From a virus: a DNA stretch of 64,000 nt. The translations under genes were made by a program, and so were the position numbers. Below the pieces are notes generated by a model. It was not told the origin of the DNA, made no database searches, and saw only the letters and a list, made by a program, of their open reading frames with translations. Location: positions 1 through 64,000 of the IMG/VR virus record IMGVR_UViG_3300032217_000845, one strand, 5' to 3'. Below, in pieces: positions 17,927 to 26,611 of the stretch; positions within the stretch are counted from its first letter, which is position 1; every line of letters begins with the position of its first letter.

Positions 17927-18524
17927 GAATCTCGTCACGGTTTAGACCATCGGCAATTGTTTTAAACGAAGCCCCTGAAGCTCTTTCAGACAGAACTCTC
18001 TGTTTGATTTCTTCAGGGGTTTTGTTCTTTGGTCCCATGTCTACGCCCCAAACGATGCCGCGAGCTCTGCGGTCTTTGTGGACATCACGTTGACGCTCAG
18101 CGATAATTCCACGCTCCATCTCCGCCAGGGCAGACATGATTGTCACAACAAAGCGACCTTGATAGCTGGAGGTGTCTAGGTTTAGGTCTAGCATCACAAG
18201 ACGCCAACCATTCTTATTAGCTCGGTCTACTATGCTCAAGAAGTCTTGAGTGGAGCGAGCTAGGCGGTCGATGCGGGTAACAAAAAGAGCCTGTGCTTCA
18301 CCAGCATCTAAACGCTTCAAAGTTTCTGTGAGTGCTGGTCGTCCAGAGATAGATTTACCAGAACGGCCTTCTTCACGAACTAGTTCTATCTCGGTAAATC
18401 CAGCTAGCTCGGCTGCTTGTTGAAGCTGTCGCTCTTGTACGTCAAGGGATACGCCATCGTTCACCTGCAGCTGTGTAGATACACGGGCATACAGTAGGGC
18501 TAATCCAAGGTCTTCAGTAATCAC
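17865..18524 (-). CDS. Small serine recombinase (resolvase/invertase family)
   Basis: LLYARVSTQLQVNDGVSLD holds the catalytic serine in ARVS, EEGRSGKSISGRPAL and VTRIDRLARS supply the conserved arginines, and the long helix with EMERGIIAERQ follows. At 219 aa it matches resolvases/invertases rather than large serine integrases, with a short C-terminal DNA-binding part. It could resolve multimers, invert a segment or act in integration. I see no att-like core beside it. Overlaps the convergent glycosyltransferase gene by 62 bp. Confidence 0.85.
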   Translation of the reverse strand: MITEDLGLALLYARVSTQLQVNDGVSLDVQERQLQQAAELAGFTEIELVREEGRSGKSISGRPALTETLKRLDAGEAQALFVTRIDRLARSTQDFLSIVDRANKNGWRLVMLDLNLDTSSYQGRFVVTIMSALAEMERGIIAERQRDVHKDRRARGIVWGVDMGPKNKTPEEIKQRVLSERASGASFKTIADGLNRDEIPTQNLRKWYPTTVKNLLEQN

Positions 18525-18531
18525 TTACTAA

Positions 18532-19425
18532 TTATAGTTTGTGTAGCAAGTCCCCTACTCGGGCCTCTAACCCTCGAATGGTGTTGGAGTTATCAATGAC
18601 TTTGTCAAACTGATAATCGTTTAAAGCATGCTCTGACGCGTGGTCATTTGCTGCTTCTACTCCAGGTCTGAGTACACGCCACACTTTGCCTCCTAGTTTT
18701 CTGACTGCATCCGCCTCGTTAGGGTATCTTACATCAGAGAACACTGCTTTGGCTCCGTCTGGAATCTGTTTAATTGCGGCATTTACCCAAAAGTCGCTGC
18801 CGAACATTTCTCTACCAACTTCTGTCCCAAATCGTTGAAGCAGTCCTCTTACGTCTGGGCTTCTCTCTTTGATGCCGTCCCAGCCGTAAACATCTATACC
18901 CACTCTGAGTGCAGTGTTAGTGATTTCGTTTACAGTAATTCTAGGGTTGAGTCGGTACATTGCTTCTTTCATAGGAGCAGCAAACGACATTTTTGTATAG
19001 CCGTGCGACTCTACTAAGTAATCAGCAACAGTATCTTTACCTGACCTTGCCCAGCCTGCTAGACCAATACAAGTTATTCTAGGCTGTAGTTTTCCGTCTC
19101 TAAGTATTAGTAGTGGTATTCCTAGTGCTTCTGCAACTTGAACTTCGAGCGAAGCACCTTTACTGCTCTTCCAATTTGGCAGTACACATACAGCATCGGA
19201 TAGACAAAGATTAGATAAATCACGCCGCATATAAGAAGACCAAGTAGCCCCATTATTACGAGCGGATATTGCATTTTGTATGGCAGTTTCGAGATTAGCA
19301 CCGTCATTAGTGGCTGGGTTGAGCGTCTCATGTCTTAGTTCCTTTAACTGTTCTTCGGCCTCAAAAAATGCTGGAAAGTTCCAGTCTTCATATCCGGACA
19401 TTGGTCCAGCGATGTAAATCTTCAT
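18532..19425 (-). CDS. DUF4406 - deoxynucleoside monophosphate kinase fusion
   Basis: Residues 1-105 are DUF4406/nucleoside-deoxyribosyltransferase-like (MKIYIAGPMSGYEDWNFPAF and DAVCVLPNWKSSKGASLEVQVAEALG). Residues 115-297 are a phage dNMP kinase like T4 gp1: GLAGWARSGKDTVADYL is Walker A, then FGTEVGREMFGSDFWV and VFSDVRYPNEADAVR. The two domains are normally separate proteins. The fusion suggests nucleotide scavenging and phosphorylation in one polypeptide supplying dNTPs with the reductase at 26612. Confidence 0.82.
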   Translation of the reverse strand: MKIYIAGPMSGYEDWNFPAFFEAEEQLKELRHETLNPATNDGANLETAIQNAISARNNGATWSSYMRRDLSNLCLSDAVCVLPNWKSSKGASLEVQVAEALGIPLLILRDGKLQPRITCIGLAGWARSGKDTVADYLVESHGYTKMSFAAPMKEAMYRLNPRITVNEITNTALRVGIDVYGWDGIKERSPDVRGLLQRFGTEVGREMFGSDFWVNAAIKQIPDGAKAVFSDVRYPNEADAVRKLGGKVWRVLRPGVEAANDHASEHALNDYQFDKVIDNSNTIRGLEARVGDLLHKL

Positions 19426-19724
19426 AGGTCTTCCTCCGATAGGTCGTTGATGTCAATCTCCATGCCTGCTTCTAAATCTTCCATGCGAGTTGCCAGAATA
19501 GCAATATCATACCCGTCCTCGTAGCCAGACACGTATGCTTCCATTTCTTCCTTAGATGCTTCTCGAACAATGAAGTCTATCCCATTAATACCATTCACGG
19601 CTTCAGCGGGTGATGCGGCACCTACATAGGCGTAGTCTTCATCTACTCCTTTTTCTAGGTCAATGTGCTTCCAGTCAACTCGATAAAATTTGTTCTCTTC
19701 GGTGGGCTCTTTGTCGTAATCCAT
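19422..19724 (-). CDS. Acidic hypothetical protein (100 aa)
   Basis: Very acidic protein (ends INDLSEEDL) with no recognised domain. Its stop overlaps the start of the kinase fusion by 4 bp, so they form one transcription unit beginning just left of the terminator at 19753. Confidence 0.6.
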   Translation of the reverse strand: MDYDKEPTEENKFYRVDWKHIDLEKGVDEDYAYVGAASPAEAVNGINGIDFIVREASKEEMEAYVSGYEDGYDIAILATRMEDLEAGMEIDINDLSEEDL

Positions 19725-19752
19725 ATCTAAATCCTATACCCAGATAAAGTAA

Positions 19753-19779
19753 AAAGCCACCCGATTGGATGGCTTTTTT
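19753..19779. terminator. Bidirectional intrinsic terminator
   Basis: AAAAGCCA pairs with TGGCTTTT, flanked by A-run and T-run, so it can stop transcription from both sides; lies between the leftward unit at 19724 and the rightward gene at 19888. Confidence 0.6.
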
Positions 19780-19887
19780 GTATTCCAGGCTCGCAGTACT
19801 GGATTAATACGGGTTTAGTCTATGGCTCAGATAGGGTCTTGTCAAGCCATGGGATACTTGACTTACAACTTAAAAACGAAGGATGTC

Positions 19888-20049
19888 ATGGCTAGAAGAG
19901 AAGATGACCCTAATGTGTGCAAAATATGCTTAGAGATGTTTGTAGTCCCATCGCTAGCTCGATGCTGCGAGTTGAAACATGACGGAGTTGTGTTTGTGAG
20001 GCCAGAGTATAAACCTCGTCCAGGTCAAAGACCTAAGAAAGAAGACTAG
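19888..20049 (+). CDS. Small cysteine-containing protein (53 aa)
   Basis: I prefer the ATG at 19888, preceded by GAAGGATG, over the in-frame ATG at 19822, which has no ribosome site. VCKICLEMF and RCCEL offer four cysteines for a zinc site; the C terminus is basic. Overlaps the convergent 48-aa gene by 4 bp. Function unknown. Confidence 0.5.
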   Translation: MARREDDPNVCKICLEMFVVPSLARCCELKHDGVVFVRPEYKPRPGQRPKKED

Positions 20050-20192
20050 GCTGAAAGGTTGTCAACTTGCTGCTGCAATGCTTCAACTTTTGCAACAAGC
20101 AGAGTAATAGCTTCGCAAGCTTTTGCCAATGAGTCTGGGTTGATGTAACCATTTTCTTCCCATTCGGTTAGTAGTTGCTTAATCTCTTCCAT
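20046..20192 (-). CDS. Small coiled-coil protein next to tail genes (48 aa)
   Basis: The frame reads MEEIKQLLTEWEENGYINPD and then a heptad-rich helix ending VEALQQQVDNLSA. It lies nine bases after the 618-aa tail-fibre gene and in the same direction. Phage tail operons often end with such small helical proteins (possible chaperones). Too short for standard cut-offs but codon-consistent. Confidence 0.55.
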   Translation of the reverse strand: MEEIKQLLTEWEENGYINPDSLAKACEAITLLVAKVEALQQQVDNLSA

Positions 20193-20201
20193 TATTTATC
20201 C

Positions 20202-22058
20202 TTATGCCCAGGCGCTTCCAACGTTAGTAACAGTTCCGTTACCAATAGGTCTAATAAAGATATATGAGCCTGCAGCTGCAATAAATGTATAGTCAGCTTC
20301 CACTCCAGTAGATGTGGCTGCTGGAGCAATCTCTACGCTACCTGTACCAGTTACACGGATGATACCTTTTACGTTATAGATTGAATATCTAGAAGTACCT
20401 GCGGTAGTAGCAGCAAGAACAGTGACAGTGGCGTTGTTGATATTTCTAAGAGTAGTTGGGGTTGATGCAGTAGCAAGGCTTGTTGTGTTGGTTGCAAGTG
20501 AGATTTGTTGATAGATAGTTGTAGTAGGTGACCCAGATACTGTAGTCAATAAGAATGAGTGGCTCTTTGCAAGGGCGCTTGTTCCAACAGCAGTAACGCT
20601 TGTATAAACGTTTAGTTCGAACTCGTAGGTTGTTCCAGCAATAAGTGTCAGACCAGTTGTAGCGCTTCCAAAAATAGGTTTTGCAGTAGCAGTGGCTGAG
20701 AAGTCGGCAGCGTAACTTCCATCAGAAACATAGTAGTAAGAAGCAACGTCGACTGCTCTACCAGTGGTGGCGTTAGGGGTTGAGTAGAAAGCTATTCCAT
20801 CAAATTCTCTTGCACCAACAGCTGGCGTAGTTAAAAGTGCAGGGCTAGTGTTTCCAAAGTATAGCGGTGCAGTGTTTGCTGTAGCAGTTCCAGAGCGAAG
20901 CGTTAGAGAGCCAGCTGTTATGCGGCCATAGAGGTTTAATAGCGTAGTATCTAGTGTTGCCGAGGCACCAATGTTTACAGTACTTGTTCCGCTAATAGAA
21001 GTGGCGGCTGCAATGTTTATAGTTTGGGCTGAAGAATTAGATAAGGCAGTAGAGCCAATGTTAATTGTTCTAGTATTTCCACTCAGTACGCTGTTACCAA
21101 TATTTGCAGTACTTGAGCCGTTATTGGCAATATATACTGTTGAGCCACCTCCTTGACCAATGCTTATTGATGCGCTAGAAGCAGTGCTAATAGTTAATGA
21201 TGTGGCTGCTCCAGCAAAGTTAACTGTTGTTGCTACTGTGTTTAGCAAATCAAATGATGTAGAACTGGTTATTAAGCTAGTTGTTACGTTAGGACTGGTA
21301 AGTACTGGACTGGTTGCAAATACAAGAGAGCCTGACCCAGTTTCATCAGAAATAACTCCTAACAACTGAGCAGAAGTTGTTGCTGCAAATTGAGCAAGTG
21401 TTCCTGAGGTAAGACCTAGACCTGTGGTCGGGTGAACGTGGTCTGCACGAGCAGCTGTAGTTGCCGTACCTACTGCAGCAGTACCATCGGCACTAGGGGT
21501 AGTTGAGCTTAGTCCAGTGATGCTATTAAAAGAGGTTGCTGAAACTGTTCCAGGGAAAGATGTGTTTCCAGAACCATCAAGTAGTGTTGCGGTTCTAGCA
21601 ATTGTTGTAAATACGCCAGTGTACTGTCTTACATAAATTGGCTCGGTGCCGTCATCGGCGGTTGCAAGTTCTACATAACCAGCGTTAGTGGCAGTTCCAC
21701 CAACAAGGATTCTGAACTGGTCATTATCGGCCATGTTTCCACGTACTAGTTCAGTGGTGCTAGTTCCTGTTACTGTACCAACTACCGATGATGCAGTACC
21801 GATTAAGTTAGTTCCAGCAGTTGCTCCACCGCCAGTAATGTCGATGTAGTAGCCACGAGCAGTTCCTCCTTGCTCGAAGAAACGAAGTTTATTTTGATAG
21901 ACATCAATAGTAACGCCACCAGAAATTGTTGTATTAGTTACAGCATTAGCAAGGAAGATTTCTCCACCCTCATCGCCAGCAGAAGCGTTGACGTTAAGTT
22001 TTCCTGTTGTAGAGATATCCCCTTCTACAGATACAGGGGTTTTAAACGAGCGAGCCAT
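20202..22058 (-). CDS. Tail-fibre-like structural protein (618 aa)
   Basis: Ser/Thr/Gly/Ala-rich beta sequence. The N terminus MARSFKTPVSVEGDIST resembles that of the neighbouring 763-aa protein (MARKFLTPIDLNKNEL), suggesting a shared particle-attachment domain. The middle has repeated TTSLITSSTSFDLLNT- and TINIG-type beta repeats, parts of which (SPNVTTS, TSSTSFDLLN) recur in the 763-aa protein. The C terminus (about 430-618) is a separate globular region. Probably a distal tail fibre with host-binding role. Confidence 0.75.
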   Translation of the reverse strand: MARSFKTPVSVEGDISTTGKLNVNASAGDEGGEIFLANAVTNTTISGGVTIDVYQNKLRFFEQGGTARGYYIDITGGGATAGTNLIGTASSVVGTVTGTSTTELVRGNMADNDQFRILVGGTATNAGYVELATADDGTEPIYVRQYTGVFTTIARTATLLDGSGNTSFPGTVSATSFNSITGLSSTTPSADGTAAVGTATTAARADHVHPTTGLGLTSGTLAQFAATTSAQLLGVISDETGSGSLVFATSPVLTSPNVTTSLITSSTSFDLLNTVATTVNFAGAATSLTISTASSASISIGQGGGSTVYIANNGSSTANIGNSVLSGNTRTINIGSTALSNSSAQTINIAAATSISGTSTVNIGASATLDTTLLNLYGRITAGSLTLRSGTATANTAPLYFGNTSPALLTTPAVGAREFDGIAFYSTPNATTGRAVDVASYYYVSDGSYAADFSATATAKPIFGSATTGLTLIAGTTYEFELNVYTSVTAVGTSALAKSHSFLLTTVSGSPTTTIYQQISLATNTTSLATASTPTTLRNINNATVTVLAATTAGTSRYSIYNVKGIIRVTGTGSVEIAPAATSTGVEADYTFIAAAGSYIFIRPIGNGTVTNVGSAWA

Positions 22059-22078
22059 AAGCTAATCCTATCACTCTA

Positions 22079-24370
22079 CTAGCCAATAACGACTACGCGG
22101 TACTCACTGCCTGTTAATGATGCTGAGTTGAAAGTAAGAGTTACTACAGAAGTGCTTGTAGCCACAACATCTACGTCTACTAGAGCATCTGTAGAAGTTT
22201 GGTATACAGCAACATGTACGTCTTTAGTTCCAAGGCTGTGAGTTACAGTCCATGTAATTACACCAGAAGCTGCGGTTAGAGCACCGTTTGATACTGCATA
22301 CTTCTTTGTGTAAGTTCCGGTGTCTTGTACAAGCTGTCCGCCAGTGCTTAGCTTTACAAAGCCTGATGTACCTACTGTAGGAAGTTTTACAGTTCCTGAA
22401 ATTGTAGTTATAGAATCGATTACACCAGTTGCACCAATACCAATTGTAGTACCGCTACCACCTGAGTTAGTTCCAATATTAATTGTTTGACTTGCGGTGT
22501 TGCTCATACCAGCAGCACCAATAGCAATTGTTCTAGTTTGAGTGCTGGTCATAGCACCTGTACCGACATTTATGGTGCCTAGGATGTCTGTACCTATGTT
22601 TAGCGTGGTAGCTGTTCCTACTATAAAGTCGAAGGAAGTGCTTGAGGTAGTAATGCTAGTAGTTACGTTAGGGCTAGTCATTGACTGAACACCAGTAAAT
22701 GTCTGGGCCGCGTCGATTCTAGCAATAGTTGCGCTAGTGCTAGGGAACGTCATTGTAGTTGAGTCAGTACCAGCAAGAGTTAAGGTGTTGCTTACAGTAA
22801 GAGTCTTTAGGTTGGCAATTGTTAATGTTGCACCAGACGCTGGCTGAGTAATTGCAACTCTGTTGATGCTTGTAGCAGTAGCTACTCCAAGAGATGGTGT
22901 AGTAAAGGAAGGGCTTACTAGTGGGGCATAGTCAGCAATTGTTGCATAAGCACCAGTACCTAGAGTTCCACCTCCACCAATAGCAAGTGTTGAACCGTCA
23001 GTAGCAGTAAGTGTAACTGTATTGCTTACTGTAAGAGTCTTGCTTGTGGTTCCACCAGCAACAGTAAATCCTGTAGCGGCTGCAGTCAAGCTAAGACCGT
23101 TGTAAGTCTTAGTAGTAAGTGCTTGGCTGCTAGCTAAATCTACAAGAGTAACAGTTCCAGCAGGGAGAGTGGCGTTAGTAGTTCCTGATACAGTCAGCGT
23201 TGTAGCATATGCACCTGCGGTAGTTAGGTTTCCACCTAGGGTAATGGTTTTACCAGAGTTTGCTACACCAGTTCCACCATATAGACCTGGAATAACGTTG
23301 GCAGACCAGGTACCAGTGGTGACATTGCCTAGAGTAACTATAGTTGTCTGACCTGCGTATGTTGAGGCAATATCGACAGTATCGGAGCCTACAGTAATAC
23401 GGTCAGTTGTACCTCCTACGTTTAGGGTGTTACCAGTTTTGGTAAGACCAGTACCAGCGGTAACTTGACCAAGACCAGTGAACTGAGTGAATGTAAGGGC
23501 AGTAGTTCCAACAGTTACTGTACCGTTGTTAGTAAGTACAAATCCGGAGTCTGCGTTATCTGTACCTTCCTCAACAAAGACTGCAAAAGCAGCTGATATT
23601 TCTGTTGCTGTGTCTGCATCAACTGCACGAGTAGGTGCTCCTGTTGCATTTACGGTATAAATACCGTTTTCTGAACCAGTAGTTTGGTCCTTAATAAGAA
23701 TGCGGTTTCCAGTAGCAAGCGTTACACCGTCAACAACGGAGCCATTAGCGTATGCCGAGGCTAGAGTTCCATTAGCAGTAGTGGCTGCACGAACAGATGC
23801 TTTCCAGTCGATTCCCTGTGCTGTTGAGTCAACGTATAGCTTGGTTGCTGCGTCTGAATCTGCTGTAGGAGTTCCAACGTTAGTAATCTTGTTGCCACCC
23901 ATAGACACGGTTTGTGTGGCAGCAATTGTCAAACCATTCAATATACCAACGGAAGTTAGAGATGATGAGACAACAGTTGCATTAAGTACTGTGTGAGTAA
24001 GAGTTCCAGCATTAGCGGTAACCGTAATCGCGGCAGAACCGTCAAAGTTAGTGCCGTTGATTGCACGAGGGGTTTGAAGAACAGTTGCATTGGCTGCAGT
24101 TCCCGTAAGGGTTGCGGTAATTGTGTTAGCGGCAAAGTTACCGTTTGCGTCACGAAGGACGATTGTTGATGCACCATTTGCTGTGGCCGGAGTACCTGTT
24201 GTAACTGCCAACCACGATGCGCCGTTCCAGAATTTTAGAGTTAGACCAGCGGTACTATAGTAGACTTGACCCTGGGCTGGGGATGCCGGGTCGCTTGCTA
24301 GATTCTGAATAGTGGCATTTTGCAACTCATTCTTGTTGAGGTCAATCGGTGTTAGAAATTTACGTGCCAT
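22079..24370 (-). CDS. Tail-fibre protein with repeats (763 aa)
   Basis: N-terminal attachment-like segment and DPASPAQGQVYYSTAGLTLKFWNG, a motif frequent in phage tail fibres, followed by repeated TVSNTLTL/LTVSGTT beta repeats. A region at about 190-280 (NRILIKDQTTGSENGIYTVN) is a recognisable tail module. The C-terminal 85 residues (YAVSNGALTAASGVITWTVTHSLGTKDVHV) form a compact domain with a THxLG pattern also present in the collagen-like protein at 24382. Adjacent to three further tail genes, all leftward. Confidence 0.8.
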   Translation of the reverse strand: MARKFLTPIDLNKNELQNATIQNLASDPASPAQGQVYYSTAGLTLKFWNGASWLAVTTGTPATANGASTIVLRDANGNFAANTITATLTGTAANATVLQTPRAINGTNFDGSAAITVTANAGTLTHTVLNATVVSSSLTSVGILNGLTIAATQTVSMGGNKITNVGTPTADSDAATKLYVDSTAQGIDWKASVRAATTANGTLASAYANGSVVDGVTLATGNRILIKDQTTGSENGIYTVNATGAPTRAVDADTATEISAAFAVFVEEGTDNADSGFVLTNNGTVTVGTTALTFTQFTGLGQVTAGTGLTKTGNTLNVGGTTDRITVGSDTVDIASTYAGQTTIVTLGNVTTGTWSANVIPGLYGGTGVANSGKTITLGGNLTTAGAYATTLTVSGTTNATLPAGTVTLVDLASSQALTTKTYNGLSLTAAATGFTVAGGTTSKTLTVSNTVTLTATDGSTLAIGGGGTLGTGAYATIADYAPLVSPSFTTPSLGVATATSINRVAITQPASGATLTIANLKTLTVSNTLTLAGTDSTTMTFPSTSATIARIDAAQTFTGVQSMTSPNVTTSITTSSTSFDFIVGTATTLNIGTDILGTINVGTGAMTSTQTRTIAIGAAGMSNTASQTINIGTNSGGSGTTIGIGATGVIDSITTISGTVKLPTVGTSGFVKLSTGGQLVQDTGTYTKKYAVSNGALTAASGVITWTVTHSLGTKDVHVAVYQTSTDALVDVDVVATSTSVVTLTFNSASLTGSEYRVVVIG

Positions 24371-24381
24371 TTTCTAGTTTC

Positions 24382-24813
24382 CTATGTTAAGTAAGCGTAT
24401 CCGCTTAGAGCTTGAGAGATTGTAATAGTTATCTGATTAAGTGAATTGAAAGCTATATCTCCTTCAATTATGGTTCCAGCTGAATCAGTCATCACAACGT
24501 TTGGGTAAAAACCTAAATTGTGCGTAATTACCCAACTCAATGATACCGCATTCTGAGTATGGGTATAAGAGATAGTCTGTGAAGGACCGGCTGGTCCTTG
24601 GGGTCCTGTAGGTCCGGCTGGGCCAGCGGCTCCGGTTGGTCCCGCGGGTCCTGTGCTTCCTGCTGAACCTGTGGCTCCGGGTGGCCCTGGAATTCCTTGA
24701 GGCCCCCCCTGAGAAATCTCAATCTTAGTAATTTGCTCTTGAACAACAATCTTGTTCTGGTCGCGTTTATCGACTACTACTCTATTGGGTGTGTCATTAG
24801 TCTCTAGTGCCAT
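24382..24813 (-). CDS. Collagen-like tail protein
   Basis: Residues 34-75 are Gly-X-Y triplets (GPPGATGSAGSTGPAGPTG and onward), which form a collagen triple helix and trimerise phage fibres. The C-terminal domain (about 80-143) contains WVITHNLGFYPNV, shared in style with the end of the 763-aa fibre. Overlaps the upstream 123-aa gene by one base. Short repeat DNA at 24590-24700 is simply the Gly-Pro coding repeat. Confidence 0.85.
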   Translation of the reverse strand: MALETNDTPNRVVVDKRDQNKIVVQEQITKIEISQGGPQGIPGPPGATGSAGSTGPAGPTGAAGPAGPTGPQGPAGPSQTISYTHTQNAVSLSWVITHNLGFYPNVVMTDSAGTIIEGDIAFNSLNQITITISQALSGYAYLT

Positions 24814-25184
24814 TAGCGAGTTACCTCTGCCTTAACTACGAAGTTACCTTCAATAAGACGGTCAACAACACCCCCGCCAGACACTATCTCTAGGTCATAA
24901 ACATAGATGGCTGGCACTAGGTTTGCTGTATCAGCAGCTGAAATGGTGAGGGTAATCTGGCCTTTGGTTGCAGCATTGCTGCCTAGGGTGATTCTAGAGT
25001 TGGCGGTAGTCAGCGTGATAATAGTAGTATTAGCTGCAACATTGCTACGAACATGCATTCTGGCACTAAATCCAGTTAAGTCGTAGGCGTTGTTAGCTGA
25101 ATCCTTCCAGGTGATAGTGCGGCTAAAGGTAGCACCCTGGTTGCATGTAAAGTTGTGAATGCCTGTAGGTCCACAGCAGCTCAT
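24813..25184 (-). CDS. Baseplate/tail accessory protein (Ig-like)
   Basis: MSCCGPTGIHNFTCNQGATFSRTITWKDSANNAYDLTGFSARMHVRS followed by beta strands resembles small baseplate upper-protein-like domains (FxRxxxWxD, DLTGxxA). It is the first gene of the leftward tail operon and sits next to the collagen-like gene. Likely a structural adaptor. Confidence 0.6.
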   Translation of the reverse strand: MSCCGPTGIHNFTCNQGATFSRTITWKDSANNAYDLTGFSARMHVRSNVAANTTIITLTTANSRITLGSNAATKGQITLTISAADTANLVPAIYVYDLEIVSGGGVVDRLIEGNFVVKAEVTR

Positions 25185-25305
25185 GTTGCCTCGTTTCGGG
25201 GGGAGAGTAATCTCTTCTAGTTTACAACAGTATTGGCATTCTAATACTAGATAGCCAGGTGTATAGTGGATTTAGACATATACCGAGAAGACTTAGAGGG
25301 CTACT

Positions 25306-26304
25306 TTGATTTCTAGAACTATTCAGACTAAATACCCTAAGATTTCTGACTGGGGCGGTCAGACTAAGAAGTTTATGCAGCTTATGGACCCTGATGATAA
25401 ACGTTGGTCTGCATTCAACCCGTCTATTGGCTATTCGCCAGAGGTTGGCTATGCCATGACTATTCGTTCCAGTAACTATGTACTGAACAAGACTTCAGGA
25501 ACTGTAGACGTTACTGATGGCGGATTTGTAAAAAGTAAGGTATGGTTTGCGGACTTGGACCAAGACACTCTTGAAGTTACTGCGGTCCGTCAGATTCAGT
25601 TTGCCTACGACGAGTACCCACTTGTTCGTGGGATTGAGGACGCTAAGCTGTTCTGGCGTAATGGTTCTTGGTACTTCTCTGGAATTATGCTTGAAAGAGA
25701 GCACACAACCACTTGTCGAGTCTGCCTATATCAGTATGACCACGTAAACAACATTGCAACGCTAGTTAAGAAGTGGGAAGGTCCGGATATCTTTAGACCT
25801 GAAAAAAACTGGATGTTTTCCTACAATGAGAACCCTCACTTTGATGCTATCTACGGTGCTACTGGCATAGTCAAAAATGACAAGTTAATTGCAGAGTTTT
25901 TGAATGAGAAAAGTCTTGGAGGACTGAGAGGCAATACTAATCTTTGGGAACTAGAAGATGGCACCTATCTTGCACTAATGCACACTCTGTACTTAAAGAC
26001 AAGTACTTACTATGACCCTAGAACATTCGGCAATGCCACTGCTCAGCAAAGGCGTTACAGTCATCAGTTTGTAAAAATAAACCAGTACGGAAGCTTAATA
26101 GAGCTGTCTGAGGAATTTATCTTTGATGAATTGAACATTGAGTTTGCTGCTGGACTAGTTGAGAAAGATGGAAATTACATCATTACTTATGGTGCCAGAG
26201 ACGTTACGGCGCACATGGCAACGATTCCCGTAGAAGAAGTACATAAACGTCTGGCACCAATAGGAAATCTAGATGTCAACATGTATGTTCAACCTATGAA
26301 TTAA
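25306..26304 (+). CDS. GH130-like five-bladed beta-propeller (glycoside phosphorylase/hydrolase family)
   Basis: The series RWSAFNPSIGY, VRGIEDAKLFWRNGSWY, EKNWMFSYNENPHF, GGLRGNTNL and AAGLVEKDGNYIITYGARD matches the repeated motifs of GH130/GH43-like propellers, where the Asp in GIEDAKL is the catalytic position. Such enzymes cleave or phosphorolyse mannosides. In a phage it might trim or build glycans on host or virion. Start TTG at 25306 has SD AGAGGG six bases upstream; next ATG is at 25375. Confidence 0.7.
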   Translation: MISRTIQTKYPKISDWGGQTKKFMQLMDPDDKRWSAFNPSIGYSPEVGYAMTIRSSNYVLNKTSGTVDVTDGGFVKSKVWFADLDQDTLEVTAVRQIQFAYDEYPLVRGIEDAKLFWRNGSWYFSGIMLEREHTTTCRVCLYQYDHVNNIATLVKKWEGPDIFRPEKNWMFSYNENPHFDAIYGATGIVKNDKLIAEFLNEKSLGGLRGNTNLWELEDGTYLALMHTLYLKTSTYYDPRTFGNATAQQRRYSHQFVKINQYGSLIELSEEFIFDELNIEFAAGLVEKDGNYIITYGARDVTAHMATIPVEEVHKRLAPIGNLDVNMYVQPMN

Positions 26305-26305
26305 T

Positions 26306-26539
26306 ATGACTAATTTAGATGTTTTAGACAAAGAAGAAACTGATACCACTGATAGCAGTGATGAAGAGCAATTTGCTCATTACGCTGAATCCTCTGAAGT
26401 AACAGAGGGGTATATTATGGGAACTCCCGTAATAGCTCTCTGTGGAAAAATTTTTGTTCCCTCTAGAGACCCCAAGAAACTTAGGGTCTGCCCGATTTGC
26501 AAACAAGTTGTAGAGGCACTATTCTTGAACCACGAGTAA
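26306..26539 (+). CDS. DUF3039 family protein
   Basis: FAHYAESSEVTEGYIMGTPVIALCGKIFVPSRDPKKLRVCPICKQVVE is a near textbook DUF3039 sequence, a small zinc-binding family known from Actinobacteria (Cys pair CPIC and one upstream Cys). The N terminus is acidic. It starts two bases after the GH130-like gene. Supports an actinobacterial host. Molecular function unknown. Confidence 0.8.
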   Translation: MTNLDVLDKEETDTTDSSDEEQFAHYAESSEVTEGYIMGTPVIALCGKIFVPSRDPKKLRVCPICKQVVEALFLNHE

Positions 26540-26611
26540 TACTCGACCTTTCAAGGTGGATGTATACTTGTAAAACATCAATAACTCCCCCTAAAGAAGG
26601 TATAACTACAT

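Noticed and set aside
17865-18524. Phage integrase call for the serine recombinase, implying lysogeny
   Set aside because: 219 aa is resolvase/invertase size, lacks the long C-terminal domain of serine integrases, and no att site is visible; lysogeny cannot be concluded.
24590-24700. Short GC-rich repeats that could look like a CRISPR or tandem repeat
   Set aside because: They encode Gly-X-Y collagen triplets in frame; no unique spacers.
26540-26611. Cobalamin riboswitch before the class II reductase
   Set aside because: The leader is only about 70 bases, too short, and no B12-box-like sequence is seen.
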